This document shows positions 1 through 5,765 of a DNA stretch of 7,618 nt, piece after piece. Below the pieces are notes generated by a model. It was not told where the DNA came from. It was given only the letters and a program-made list of their open reading frames with translations, and did not search any database. The first letter of the stretch is position 1. The number at the start of each line of letters is the position of its first letter. The position numbers and the translations under genes are program-made. The DNA lies in contig JAFSUV010000238.1 of assembly GCA_017450425.1 (NCBI GenBank), positions 1 to 7,618 on the forward strand, read 5' to 3'. The DNA is from Kiritimatiellia bacterium. GTDB taxonomy: Bacteria > Verrucomicrobiota > Kiritimatiellia > RFP12 > UBA3636.

Positions 1-314
1 CGGGCGGGCAGATGCAGCGCATCGCCATCGCGCGGGCGCTCGCGATGGAACCGCGCGTGATGCTTTTCGACGAGCCGACTTCGGCGCTCGATCCCGAGAT
101 GGTCGGCGAGGTGCTTGCCGTGATGAAGGAACTCGCCGCGAACCACATGACGATGGTCGTCGTCACGCACGAGATGAACTTCGCCCGCGAAGTCGCGGAC
201 CGCATCCTGTTCCTCGAAGGCGGCGGCGTGCTCGAAGAGGGCACGCCGGAGCAGCTGTTCGACTCGCCGCGCAACGACCGCACGCGCGACTTTCTCGGCA
301 AGGTCCGCAAATAG
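1..314 (+). CDS. Polar amino acid ABC transporter ATP-binding protein, C-terminal part
   Basis: This is the last roughly 100 residues of a cytoplasmic ABC ATPase that powers uptake of polar amino acids (GlnQ/HisP type). The window opens inside the signature motif: the first two bases end a codon compatible with Ser, followed by GGQMQR. Then come Walker B with catalytic Glu (VMLFDEPTSALDP), the D-loop, and the H-loop histidine in VVTHEMNFAREVADR. The C-terminus, with EEGTPEQLF and RTRDFLGKV, is typical of the GlnQ/HisP/ArtP group and separates it from other ABC families. The Walker A half lies outside the window. The gene ends with TAG and faces the HAD gene convergently across 64 bases. The transported amino acid cannot be told from this part. 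Family assignment is firm; substrate is unknown. Confidence 0.93.
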   Translation, partial: GGQMQRIAIARALAMEPRVMLFDEPTSALDPEMVGEVLAVMKELAANHMTMVVVTHEMNFAREVADRILFLEGGGVLEEGTPEQLFDSPRNDRTRDFLGKVRK

Positions 315-316
315 GG

Positions 317-335
317 GCGGCGCGGCACGCGCCGC
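317..335. repeat. Perfect GC hairpin between convergent genes
   Basis: GCGGCGCG (317-324) and CGCGCCGC (328-335) form a perfect 8-bp stem with a 3-base loop, starting 2 bases after the stop codon of the ABC ATPase gene. No T-run follows on either strand, so it is not a classic intrinsic terminator. It may still stabilise the 3' end or help termination. An outer pairing of GGGGCG (314-319) with CGCCCC (353-358) competes with it. Confidence 0.5.
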
Positions 336-362
336 AGTCGCGCGCGCAAATGCGCCCCGCTG

Positions 363-378
363 AAAAAGGCGAGGCGCC
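363..378 (-). terminator. Candidate weak intrinsic terminator of the cdaA-cdaR-HAD unit
   Basis: Read on the minus strand directly after the TAG stop of the HAD gene: GGCG, loop CCT, CGCC, then five T. The stem is only 4 bp, so this is a weak candidate. Its position at the end of the unit, touching the stop codon, supports it. Confidence 0.4.
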
Positions 379-1281
379 CTAGAAAAGCGCCATCTGGCCG
401 GAAACGACGAGTTTGTGGCCCTTTTCCACGTCGGGGTCGGACGTGTCGTAAACCACGAACTTCACCGACGGAAAGCGCTCGCTCAAGGTGTGGCGGATGA
501 AGTCCGCGACGGCGGCGACGTTGCCCGGATCGTCGTCGGAAAACCCTACGCTCACCGGACGGTGCGACCCGGTGCTTTCGACCATCTTGAAGAGCCATTC
601 GAGGAAGTCCAGGATCGCGAACTGCTTGCGCGTCTCAGAGTCTTCCGGGTTCGGCATGGCCGCGGCCTTCACTGCAGCGATGAAATCAGGATTCGTCACG
701 GCGTGGTAGCGGTTCATCGAAAGGTAGTTTTCGACGACTTGGGCGTCCGTCATGCCGTCGTTCTTTTCCCTGCCTTCGTAGCAAACGATGTATCCGCGCA
801 GATTCCAGACCATCTCCGCCTTTTCCGCGTCCGAAAGCACGCGGTCGATGAACAGTTCCACCCCGCGGCGCAGCGTTTCCGGCTTGTGGCCGCGGGCCGT
901 GACGATCGCGAAAATGCGCCCTTCGCGCAGCGTCTTGCGAAAGGTCTCGAACGACGGCGGGGCCTTGTCTTCGCCGGAGGCGAGCCGCCCGATCGCCTCC
1001 CGCGCGTCCGCGAGGAACTTCGATTCCGTGCGCGGCACGGTGTCGCGGAACTCGACGAACGCCTTTTCCCAGTCGCCTCCGGGCGGCCTGTAGGTCGCGG
1101 TGTCTTTGCGTATCACGGAAAACAGCGCGGTCGAAACGATGTGCGGCACCCATTCGCCGTTGCCGAGTCTGCGCTCCAGATGGATGTAGGTCGGCATGTG
1201 CAGGATGTTGTCGTCCCAGTCGAATATGTAGTACTTGAGGTCTCTCCCCGCTATGTCCGGATTCCAGGAATCTGCAGGCAT
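379..1281 (-). CDS. HAD-like hydrolase, DWDDN type, third gene of the c-di-AMP unit
   Basis: A 300-residue cytoplasmic protein with no signal peptide or membrane segment. Motif I of the haloacid dehalogenase fold is YIFDWDDNIL (Asp21 as likely nucleophile, Asp23 as acid/base). A motif II candidate is FAIVTARG (Thr128). A motif IV-like acidic stretch is VGFSDDDPGN (Asp249-251), expected to bind Mg2+. The roughly 100 residues between motifs I and II would form a cap domain. The family fits phosphatases, but the substrate is unknown and the motif III Lys is not assigned. The ATG is chosen because GGAG (bases 1291-1294 read on the minus strand) lies 9 nt upstream and because the open frame further upstream overlaps cdaR in another frame. 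It starts 32 nt after cdaR on the same strand, so it is probably co-transcribed. Fold is likely; function is unknown. Confidence 0.85.
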   Translation of the reverse strand: MPADSWNPDIAGRDLKYYIFDWDDNILHMPTYIHLERRLGNGEWVPHIVSTALFSVIRKDTATYRPPGGDWEKAFVEFRDTVPRTESKFLADAREAIGRLASGEDKAPPSFETFRKTLREGRIFAIVTARGHKPETLRRGVELFIDRVLSDAEKAEMVWNLRGYIVCYEGREKNDGMTDAQVVENYLSMNRYHAVTNPDFIAAVKAAAMPNPEDSETRKQFAILDFLEWLFKMVESTGSHRPVSVGFSDDDPGNVAAVADFIRHTLSERFPSVKFVVYDTSDPDVEKGHKLVVSGQMALF

Positions 1282-1290
1282 GGTTCGGCT

Positions 1291-1294
1291 CTCC
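1291..1294 (-). promoter_or_regulatory. Ribosome binding site of the HAD gene
   Basis: GGAG read on the minus strand, 9 nt before the ATG at 1281. It is one of the few clear Shine-Dalgarno matches in the window. It decides the start of the HAD gene, whose frame stays open for 309 further codons upstream. Confidence 0.6.
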
Positions 1295-1313
1295 GTGCTT
1301 TGGCGGCCGCCGC

Positions 1314-2252
1314 TCAGGGTGCAGGCTGGGACTCCGGCAGCGGCGCGTCGTGGATCTCGACCGGCGAAGCGAGCGGCAACTCTTCTGCGGTCTCGCCTTC
1401 CGGCGCCGCGTCGCGGCCGGACTCTCCGCTCCGGGCGCCTTCGGCGCCGTCGCCGCTCCCGATCGCTGCGGACGCCCCGCCGCGCACCACGCGATGGAGA
1501 GGCGAATTGTCTTCCGCGATGTCGGCCGCCGCAGTCGTCCTCACGTTTACGCGCACCTGCACGGTCGCGGGCTCCACCTTGGTGATGCCGGAATCGGGCG
1601 GCACCATGATGGCCACCGTGGCGTCGAAACTCTCGGTCTTTCCGTCCACGTTGACCGGAGACGTGGGCAGCAGGATCTTCTTTTCGCGAAACGCAAGGAT
1701 TTTCGACTTCGAACCGTGCACGACGACCGTGAGGTTCGTCTTCATCTCGACCGTGGCGTCGCCCTGCACGGGCGCGCCTTCGAGCTTCGGCGGCGCGACG
1801 CGATCGACCATGTCCCACGTGAACATCGGATCGTAGTGCACATCCACGGCCTTCGGCTCCACGTCCACGATCTTGAGGTCGCCCGAGCCGAGGATGTTCG
1901 ACCCGCGGATTTTGAGGCGCTCCCTGCCCGCGCCCTTCGCGTTTTTCGCCGGGATTTCCACGGCGAGCCGCGCCGGATCGAACGTGGCGAACTGGTCCTG
2001 AGTGCCGCGAAGCGAGATCTGCGCCGCCTCCGGCGCGAACGAAAACACCGCGAACAAGTCGTTTTCGCTCTTCACCGAAACCGGAACCGTGTACGTCCGC
2101 TCCTGCAGCACCGACACCACCCGCTGGTGCACAAGCGCGATCAGCAGCGCGGAAACCACCACCGCCAGAACCTTGAGGTCGCCGTTCGGGCCGAAGACGC
2201 GGCGGCACTGCTCCGCAGGATCGAACGGCAGTTTGATGGGAAAGCGCTTCAT
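1314..2252 (-). CDS. cdaR: YbbR-domain protein, CdaA partner/regulator CdaR
   Basis: A 312-residue protein anchored by one N-terminal membrane helix (about residues 26-41, LKVLAVVVSALLIALV), with the rest expected outside the cytoplasm. Two YbbR-like beta-rich repeats follow. The first runs about residues 48-135, with LRGTQDQFATFDPARLAVEIP and IVDVEPKAVDVHYD. The second runs about residues 140-235, ending in VEPATVQVRVNVRT. The last 64 residues (from 249) are low-complexity, acidic and Pro/Ala-rich, probably disordered. In studied bacteria CdaR binds and modulates the diadenylate cyclase CdaA. The call rests on the YbbR pattern plus its place right after cdaA. ATG has GAGG 7 nt upstream, inside the 3' end of cdaA, and the gap to the cdaA stop is 2 nt, implying translational coupling. 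Sequence divergence is high, so the exact repeat borders are approximate. Confidence 0.85.
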   Translation of the reverse strand: MKRFPIKLPFDPAEQCRRVFGPNGDLKVLAVVVSALLIALVHQRVVSVLQERTYTVPVSVKSENDLFAVFSFAPEAAQISLRGTQDQFATFDPARLAVEIPAKNAKGAGRERLKIRGSNILGSGDLKIVDVEPKAVDVHYDPMFTWDMVDRVAPPKLEGAPVQGDATVEMKTNLTVVVHGSKSKILAFREKKILLPTSPVNVDGKTESFDATVAIMVPPDSGITKVEPATVQVRVNVRTTAAADIAEDNSPLHRVVRGGASAAIGSGDGAEGARSGESGRDAAPEGETAEELPLASPVEIHDAPLPESQPAP

Positions 2253-2254
2253 CG

Positions 2255-3100
2255 CTAGGCCTCGTTTTTCGCCAGTTCCTCGAACACGCGCGGGAAGTCG
2301 TCCGCGCGGGGCGCGTCGGATTTGCCGCCGTCGTCCTCCGCCGCGCCTGGCAGGCAGGCCTCCAGCGCCCGGCGCAGCGATTCGGCGCCCATGCCGCGCA
2401 CGAGCCGCCCGCCGAACGCCATCGAAATCATGCCCGTCTCTTCGGAAACCGCGAAAACGGCGGCGTCCGTTTTTTCCGTAAGCCCGATCGCCGCGCGGTG
2501 CCGCGTGCCGAACGACAGGTGCCGGCTGTCGCCGAGCGCACCCAGAGGGAATATGCACCCGGCCATTGCGATATGGCCGTTGCGCACGACCACGCCGCCG
2601 TCGTGCAACGCCGTGCCGGGATAGAAAATCATACTGACGAGTTCGGACACTATCGGGGAGTCGAGGTGGCACGCGCCCTGCACGAAGGGATCGATCCTTT
2701 CCTCGCGCTCGATCGCGATGAGCGCGCCGCAGCGTCTGCTCGCGAGCGCCATCACGGCCTTGTGGAGCTCTTCGGCAGCGTTGCGGCGGCTCTCGCGCTC
2801 CTTTTGGCCGGAAGAGCCGCCGCCGATGTCCGCGAAAATGCGCCTCAACTCCGGCTGGAAGACGACGAGAAGCGCGATCGGGATGAACACCGCGGCGCGG
2901 TCGAGCATCCAGCCGAGCTCGTCGAGCTTCAACAGCGTGGTGCCGGTGTACGCCACGGCAATGATGCCGAAAATGCCGGCAAGGACGCTATACCCGCGAG
3001 TCCTGCGGAGGAATTTCAGCAGGTAATAGACCGGAACTGCGAGAAGCCCGATTTGGACAAGTTCCCGCACCCATGCGACGATGATGTTGAGAGGATGCAC
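2255..3100 (-). CDS. cdaA: Membrane diadenylate cyclase CdaA (c-di-AMP synthase)
   Basis: A 281-residue protein that condenses two ATP into cyclic di-AMP. Three membrane helices occupy about residues 14-28, 37-57 and 69-82, ending in the family-typical VVFQPELRRIF. The DAC domain follows, with ALHDGGVVVRNG (Asp167-Gly-Gly, usually DGA), the RHR motif (Arg200-His-Arg in GTRHRAAIGL) and SEETG at 219-223. Length matches the CdaA group; the last 45 or so residues are a charged tail. The frame is open far upstream, but homology starts near residue 10. GTG at 3100 is the nearest start codon giving a full first helix, and no Shine-Dalgarno precedes it. It is the first gene of the cdaA-cdaR-HAD unit and divergent from the rhamnosidase. 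Very sure of the family; start moderately sure. Confidence 0.93.
   Translation of the reverse strand: MHPLNIIVAWVRELVQIGLLAVPVYYLLKFLRRTRGYSVLAGIFGIIAVAYTGTTLLKLDELGWMLDRAAVFIPIALLVVFQPELRRIFADIGGGSSGQKERESRRNAAEELHKAVMALASRRCGALIAIEREERIDPFVQGACHLDSPIVSELVSMIFYPGTALHDGGVVVRNGHIAMAGCIFPLGALGDSRHLSFGTRHRAAIGLTEKTDAAVFAVSEETGMISMAFGGRLVRGMGAESLRRALEACLPGAAEDDGGKSDAPRADDFPRVFEELAKNEA
2260..2263 (-). promoter_or_regulatory. Ribosome binding site of cdaR inside the cdaA 3' end
   Basis: GAGG read on the minus strand, 7 nt before the cdaR ATG and overlapping the last codons of cdaA. With the 2-nt intergenic gap this points to coupled translation of cyclase and partner. Confidence 0.55.
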
Positions 3101-3110
3101 GACGGCGTTA

Positions 3111-3139
3111 ATGCTATCGCAAGGCGCGGCGCTTTGCAA
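3111..3139 (-). promoter_or_regulatory. Candidate sigma70-type promoter of cdaA
   Basis: On the minus strand, TTGCAA (3139-3134) is followed after exactly 17 nt by TAGCAT (3116-3111); each box matches 4 of 6 consensus bases. Transcription would begin only a few bases before the GTG at 3100, giving a nearly leaderless mRNA, which agrees with the lack of a Shine-Dalgarno. Boxes are imperfect, so this is a candidate only. Confidence 0.35.
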
Positions 3140-3155
3140 GTGGATTTTCGCGACT

Positions 3156-3167
3156 GGCGCATGCGCC
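3156..3167. promoter_or_regulatory. Perfect 12-bp palindrome, candidate operator
   Basis: GGCGCATGCGCC is a perfect inverted repeat without spacer, in the divergent cdaA/rhamnosidase intergenic region. It sits about 17 bp upstream of the candidate cdaA -35 box and about 50 bp upstream of the candidate -10 of the rhamnosidase gene. It could bind a dimeric regulator; GC bias makes chance palindromes somewhat more likely. Confidence 0.35.
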
Positions 3168-3175
3168 CGGAGACG

Positions 3176-3197
3176 GCGGGCGGGACGCCCGCGCTCC
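3176..3197. repeat. GC-rich hairpin element, possible member of a dispersed intergenic repeat
   Basis: GCGGGC (3176-3181) and GCCCGC (3187-3192) form a 6-bp stem with loop GGGAC, followed by GCTCC. Read through on the + strand, the segment would give GGTPALR, a peptide string I recall recurring in mis-called ORFs of verrucomicrobial and related genomes from a multicopy intergenic element. Only one copy is in the window, so its repeat nature rests on recollection, not on direct observation. Confidence 0.4.
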
Positions 3198-3235
3198 GGC
3201 AATCTTTCAGAAAAAGCGGTATCATTCCGGCAATC
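3195..3235 (+). repeat. 10-bp direct repeat around the rhamnosidase -10 region
   Basis: TCCGGCAATC occurs exactly at 3195-3204 and again at 3226-3235, 31 bp apart start to start, or about three helical turns. The copies flank the candidate -10 box at 3220-3225. The second copy covers the expected transcription start, so a protein bound to both could repress the rhamnosidase unit. Confidence 0.5.
3220..3225 (+). promoter_or_regulatory. Candidate -10 box of the rhamnosidase unit
   Basis: TATCAT matches 5 of 6 consensus bases and lies 28 bp before the ATG at 3254, leaving a leader of about 22 nt. No good -35 box is seen at the right distance, as in promoters that need an activator. The leader has no Shine-Dalgarno match. 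Confidence 0.35.
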
Positions 3236-3253
3236 CAAAACCCTCTGCAAACC

Positions 3254-5764
3254 ATGTCGATCGAAGAGACTCCATCCCCCCTCGACGGCTCGCTGTGGAT
3301 CAGCGCCGCCGATGCCGCAGTGCGAAACGCCGGCGAAGACCCCTTCAAGGGCAAGGCGGAGGCCGAGAGCGGCACCGCCTGTTTCCTCAAATCCTTTGTG
3401 AACGCCAAACCCGTCGCCGAAGCGCACTGGACGGCGTCCGGCCTTGGCGTCTTCCGCGCTTTCGTGAACGGAGCGGAAACCGGCGCCGGCGATTTGCTCA
3501 AGCCGGGCTTCACCCACTTCGCAAAGACGAAACACTGCTTCCGCTACGACGTGACCGCGCTGCTGCGAACGGGCGCGGGCGAGGAGAACACGCTTTGCGG
3601 CTGCGTCTCCGCCGGCTGGTGGCGCGACAAAGTCGTCCTGTTCCGCGGCAAGCGCTCCGCGTTCCGCGCCGTGCTTTTGCTGCGCCACCCGGACGGCTCC
3701 GAAACGCGCATCCCGACGGACACCTCCTGGCTCGCCTCCGGCGCCGCTGGCCCTGTCGTCCACGCCGCAATCTTCGACGGCGAAGACTTCGACGCCCGCA
3801 TCGCCCCGCCGTGGGCGCTCCCGCCCACGGCATTTTCGCCGGCAATTGAAAACACCGAGTTCAAGGGCGCGGTCGTGCCGATGGAAGGCCCGGCAGTCTG
3901 TCTGCGCCGCGACATCGCGCTGGCACCGGTCGAAACCTACGTCTGGCAGGGCGTCGAAGGCGCCGGAGAAGACCGCTTCGGCCGCGTGGTCGTCAAAAGG
4001 AAATGCCCAAACCCCGCCGATCCCGTTTCCATCGCCCCCGGCGAGACGCTGATCCTCGACTTCGGCCAGAACTGCGCGGCCGTGCCGGAGTTCGTCTTCG
4101 CCGCTTCGCGCGGCACGGTTCTCACGGCGCGTCCGGCCGAGATGCTCAACGACGGCGACGGCCTCCGCTCGCGCCATTGCGACGGCCCCGGCGGCTCGGC
4201 ATACATCGCCGAATACCGCAGCGCCCGCACCCGCGCCCGCTACGTATTCGCCGGGGAAAAGGAAGAGCGCTACCGCCCCACCTTCACCTACTACGGCGGC
4301 CGCTATCTCTCGGTGACGAGCGAAGGCGGCCCGGTCGAAATCCGCTCCGTGCGCTGGATCCCGGTTTCGTCCGTCCACGCCGACGCCGAAACAGGCTCCC
4401 TTGAAACCGGCGACGCTTCGCTCAACCGCTTCATCGAGAACATCGTCTGGGGGCAGCGCTCCAACTACCTCTCCGTCCCGACCGACTGCCCGCAGCGCGC
4501 GGAACGTCTCGGCTGGACTGCCGACACCCAGGTTTTCGCCAAGGCCGCGTGCTACAACGCCGACGTGCGGGACTTCCTGCGCAAGTGGATGCGCGACATG
4601 CGCGACAGCCGCTTCCCGGACGGCGGCTTCCCGGGCGTCGCCCCCACCGCCATGATCGGCGAGCTCAACCACCAGTTCGGATGGGGCGACGCCGGCATCA
4701 TCGTGCCCTACGTCGTCTGGCGCCACTTCGGCGACACCGCCATCGTCCGCGAAAACTGGGAGGCGATGGAGCGCTACATGGCGCTCGTCGAAGAGCACAA
4801 GTTCGATTCCCCCGACGCCCGCAACCACCAGTGGGCGGACTGGCTTTCGCTCGAAAAACTCGAAACCGCCAGCGGCCGCGCCTACGTGGGCGGCGTCAAG
4901 AACGTCCCGCCCGTGAAAGAGGACGCCCTCACGCTCTGGCGCTACTTCGGTGCCTGCTACTGGCTCTCCGACGCCATGATGATGGCGGAGATGGAGGCCG
5001 CCGGCGCGAACGGCGCGGGCGGCACCGCCACCCACTCCTCGCGCTACGCCGCCATGGCGGCGCGCGCCCGCGCCTACATCCGCGAGCATTTCGTGGATCC
5101 CGCGAGCGGCCTGCTCGCACCGCTTTTCCGCGACATGCAGACGCCGGCGCTCTTCGCGCTCAAACTCGGCTTTCTCGACCCCGCCCCGGCCCGCGCGACG
5201 CGCGACGCCCTCCTCGCCAACATCCACGAGCACGGCGACTGCCTCCAGACGGGCTTCCTCGGCACCGCGATCATCCTCGACGTCCTCGCCGACCAGTGCG
5301 ACGCCCCGGAGGCCGCCTACTCGCTCCTGCTGCAGCACGGCTTCCCGAGCTGGCTCTACTCCGTCGATCAGGGCGCCACCACCGTCTGGGAGAGTTGGGA
5401 CGCCTACACCGTCGCAAACGGCTTTTCGCCGGGGATGCGCTCCTTCAACCACTACGCCTACGGCGCGATCCTCGCGTGGCTCTACGCGACGGCGGCCGGC
5501 ATCCGCGAAGACCCCGCCGCCCCCGGCTGGAAGCATTTCATCCTCGCTCCGCGCCCCGACCCGCGCCTCGGCCGTTTGCGCGCTTCATACCGCTCGCCCG
5601 CCGGCACGATCGAATCCTCGTGGCGCTACGACGAAAACGGCGCCCTTCGCTGGAACTTCTCGATCCCCGAAGGCGCCACGGCCACCGTGTTCGAACCCGG
5701 CAACCAGCCGCGCACCTTTGGGCCCGGCAAATACGAATTCTCGCAAGACAACGGTCATTCGTGA
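3254..5764 (+). CDS. GH78 family alpha-L-rhamnosidase
   Basis: An 836-residue glycoside hydrolase of the GH78 type, which removes terminal alpha-L-rhamnose from glycans or plant glycosides with inversion. The N-terminal beta-domain carries GLGVFRAFVNG, then GAGDLLKPGFTHFAK, YDVTALL and the IFDGEDFDAR region. A middle beta-domain shows LILDFGQN and YRPTFTYYGGRY. The (alpha/alpha)6 catalytic domain holds SVPTDCPQRAERLGWTAD, with Asp411, Glu417 (likely general acid) and Asp424, and ATTVWESW with Glu713 (likely base). MRSFNHYAYGAILAWLY and a C-terminal beta-domain complete it. No signal peptide is visible, so it probably acts in the cytoplasm on imported oligosaccharides. The ATG is the first after the promoter region; the longer open frame upstream is antisense to cdaA. 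Ala416 replaces the Asp often seen in DCPQRDER. A related unsaturated or modified substrate cannot be excluded. Confidence 0.93.
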   Translation: MSIEETPSPLDGSLWISAADAAVRNAGEDPFKGKAEAESGTACFLKSFVNAKPVAEAHWTASGLGVFRAFVNGAETGAGDLLKPGFTHFAKTKHCFRYDVTALLRTGAGEENTLCGCVSAGWWRDKVVLFRGKRSAFRAVLLLRHPDGSETRIPTDTSWLASGAAGPVVHAAIFDGEDFDARIAPPWALPPTAFSPAIENTEFKGAVVPMEGPAVCLRRDIALAPVETYVWQGVEGAGEDRFGRVVVKRKCPNPADPVSIAPGETLILDFGQNCAAVPEFVFAASRGTVLTARPAEMLNDGDGLRSRHCDGPGGSAYIAEYRSARTRARYVFAGEKEERYRPTFTYYGGRYLSVTSEGGPVEIRSVRWIPVSSVHADAETGSLETGDASLNRFIENIVWGQRSNYLSVPTDCPQRAERLGWTADTQVFAKAACYNADVRDFLRKWMRDMRDSRFPDGGFPGVAPTAMIGELNHQFGWGDAGIIVPYVVWRHFGDTAIVRENWEAMERYMALVEEHKFDSPDARNHQWADWLSLEKLETASGRAYVGGVKNVPPVKEDALTLWRYFGACYWLSDAMMMAEMEAAGANGAGGTATHSSRYAAMAARARAYIREHFVDPASGLLAPLFRDMQTPALFALKLGFLDPAPARATRDALLANIHEHGDCLQTGFLGTAIILDVLADQCDAPEAAYSLLLQHGFPSWLYSVDQGATTVWESWDAYTVANGFSPGMRSFNHYAYGAILAWLYATAAGIREDPAAPGWKHFILAPRPDPRLGRLRASYRSPAGTIESSWRYDENGALRWNFSIPEGATATVFEPGNQPRTFGPGKYEFSQDNGHS

Positions 5765-5765
5765 A

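Noticed and set aside
415..1836. 473-codon plus-strand frame opposite HAD and cdaR
   Set aside because: Composition is that of an antisense shadow (His/Arg/Val-rich), with no recognisable domain, while the minus-strand genes have clear motifs.
1282..2208. N-terminal extension of the HAD protein reading through cdaR in another frame
   Set aside because: The extension is Arg/Gly-rich without motif, lies fully inside cdaR, and a clear ribosome binding site marks the internal ATG at 1281.
2498..3253. Upstream extension of the rhamnosidase frame
   Set aside because: It is antisense to cdaA and carries no GH78 or signal-peptide feature; GH78-like sequence begins after the ATG at 3254.
2255..5536. 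Continuous 1093-codon minus-strand reading frame covering the antisense of the rhamnosidase and cdaA
   Set aside because: Only the last 281 residues show family motifs (CdaA). The rest is Gly/Ala/Arg/Val-rich shadow of the GH78 gene, open because GC-rich codons rarely give stops on the opposite strand.
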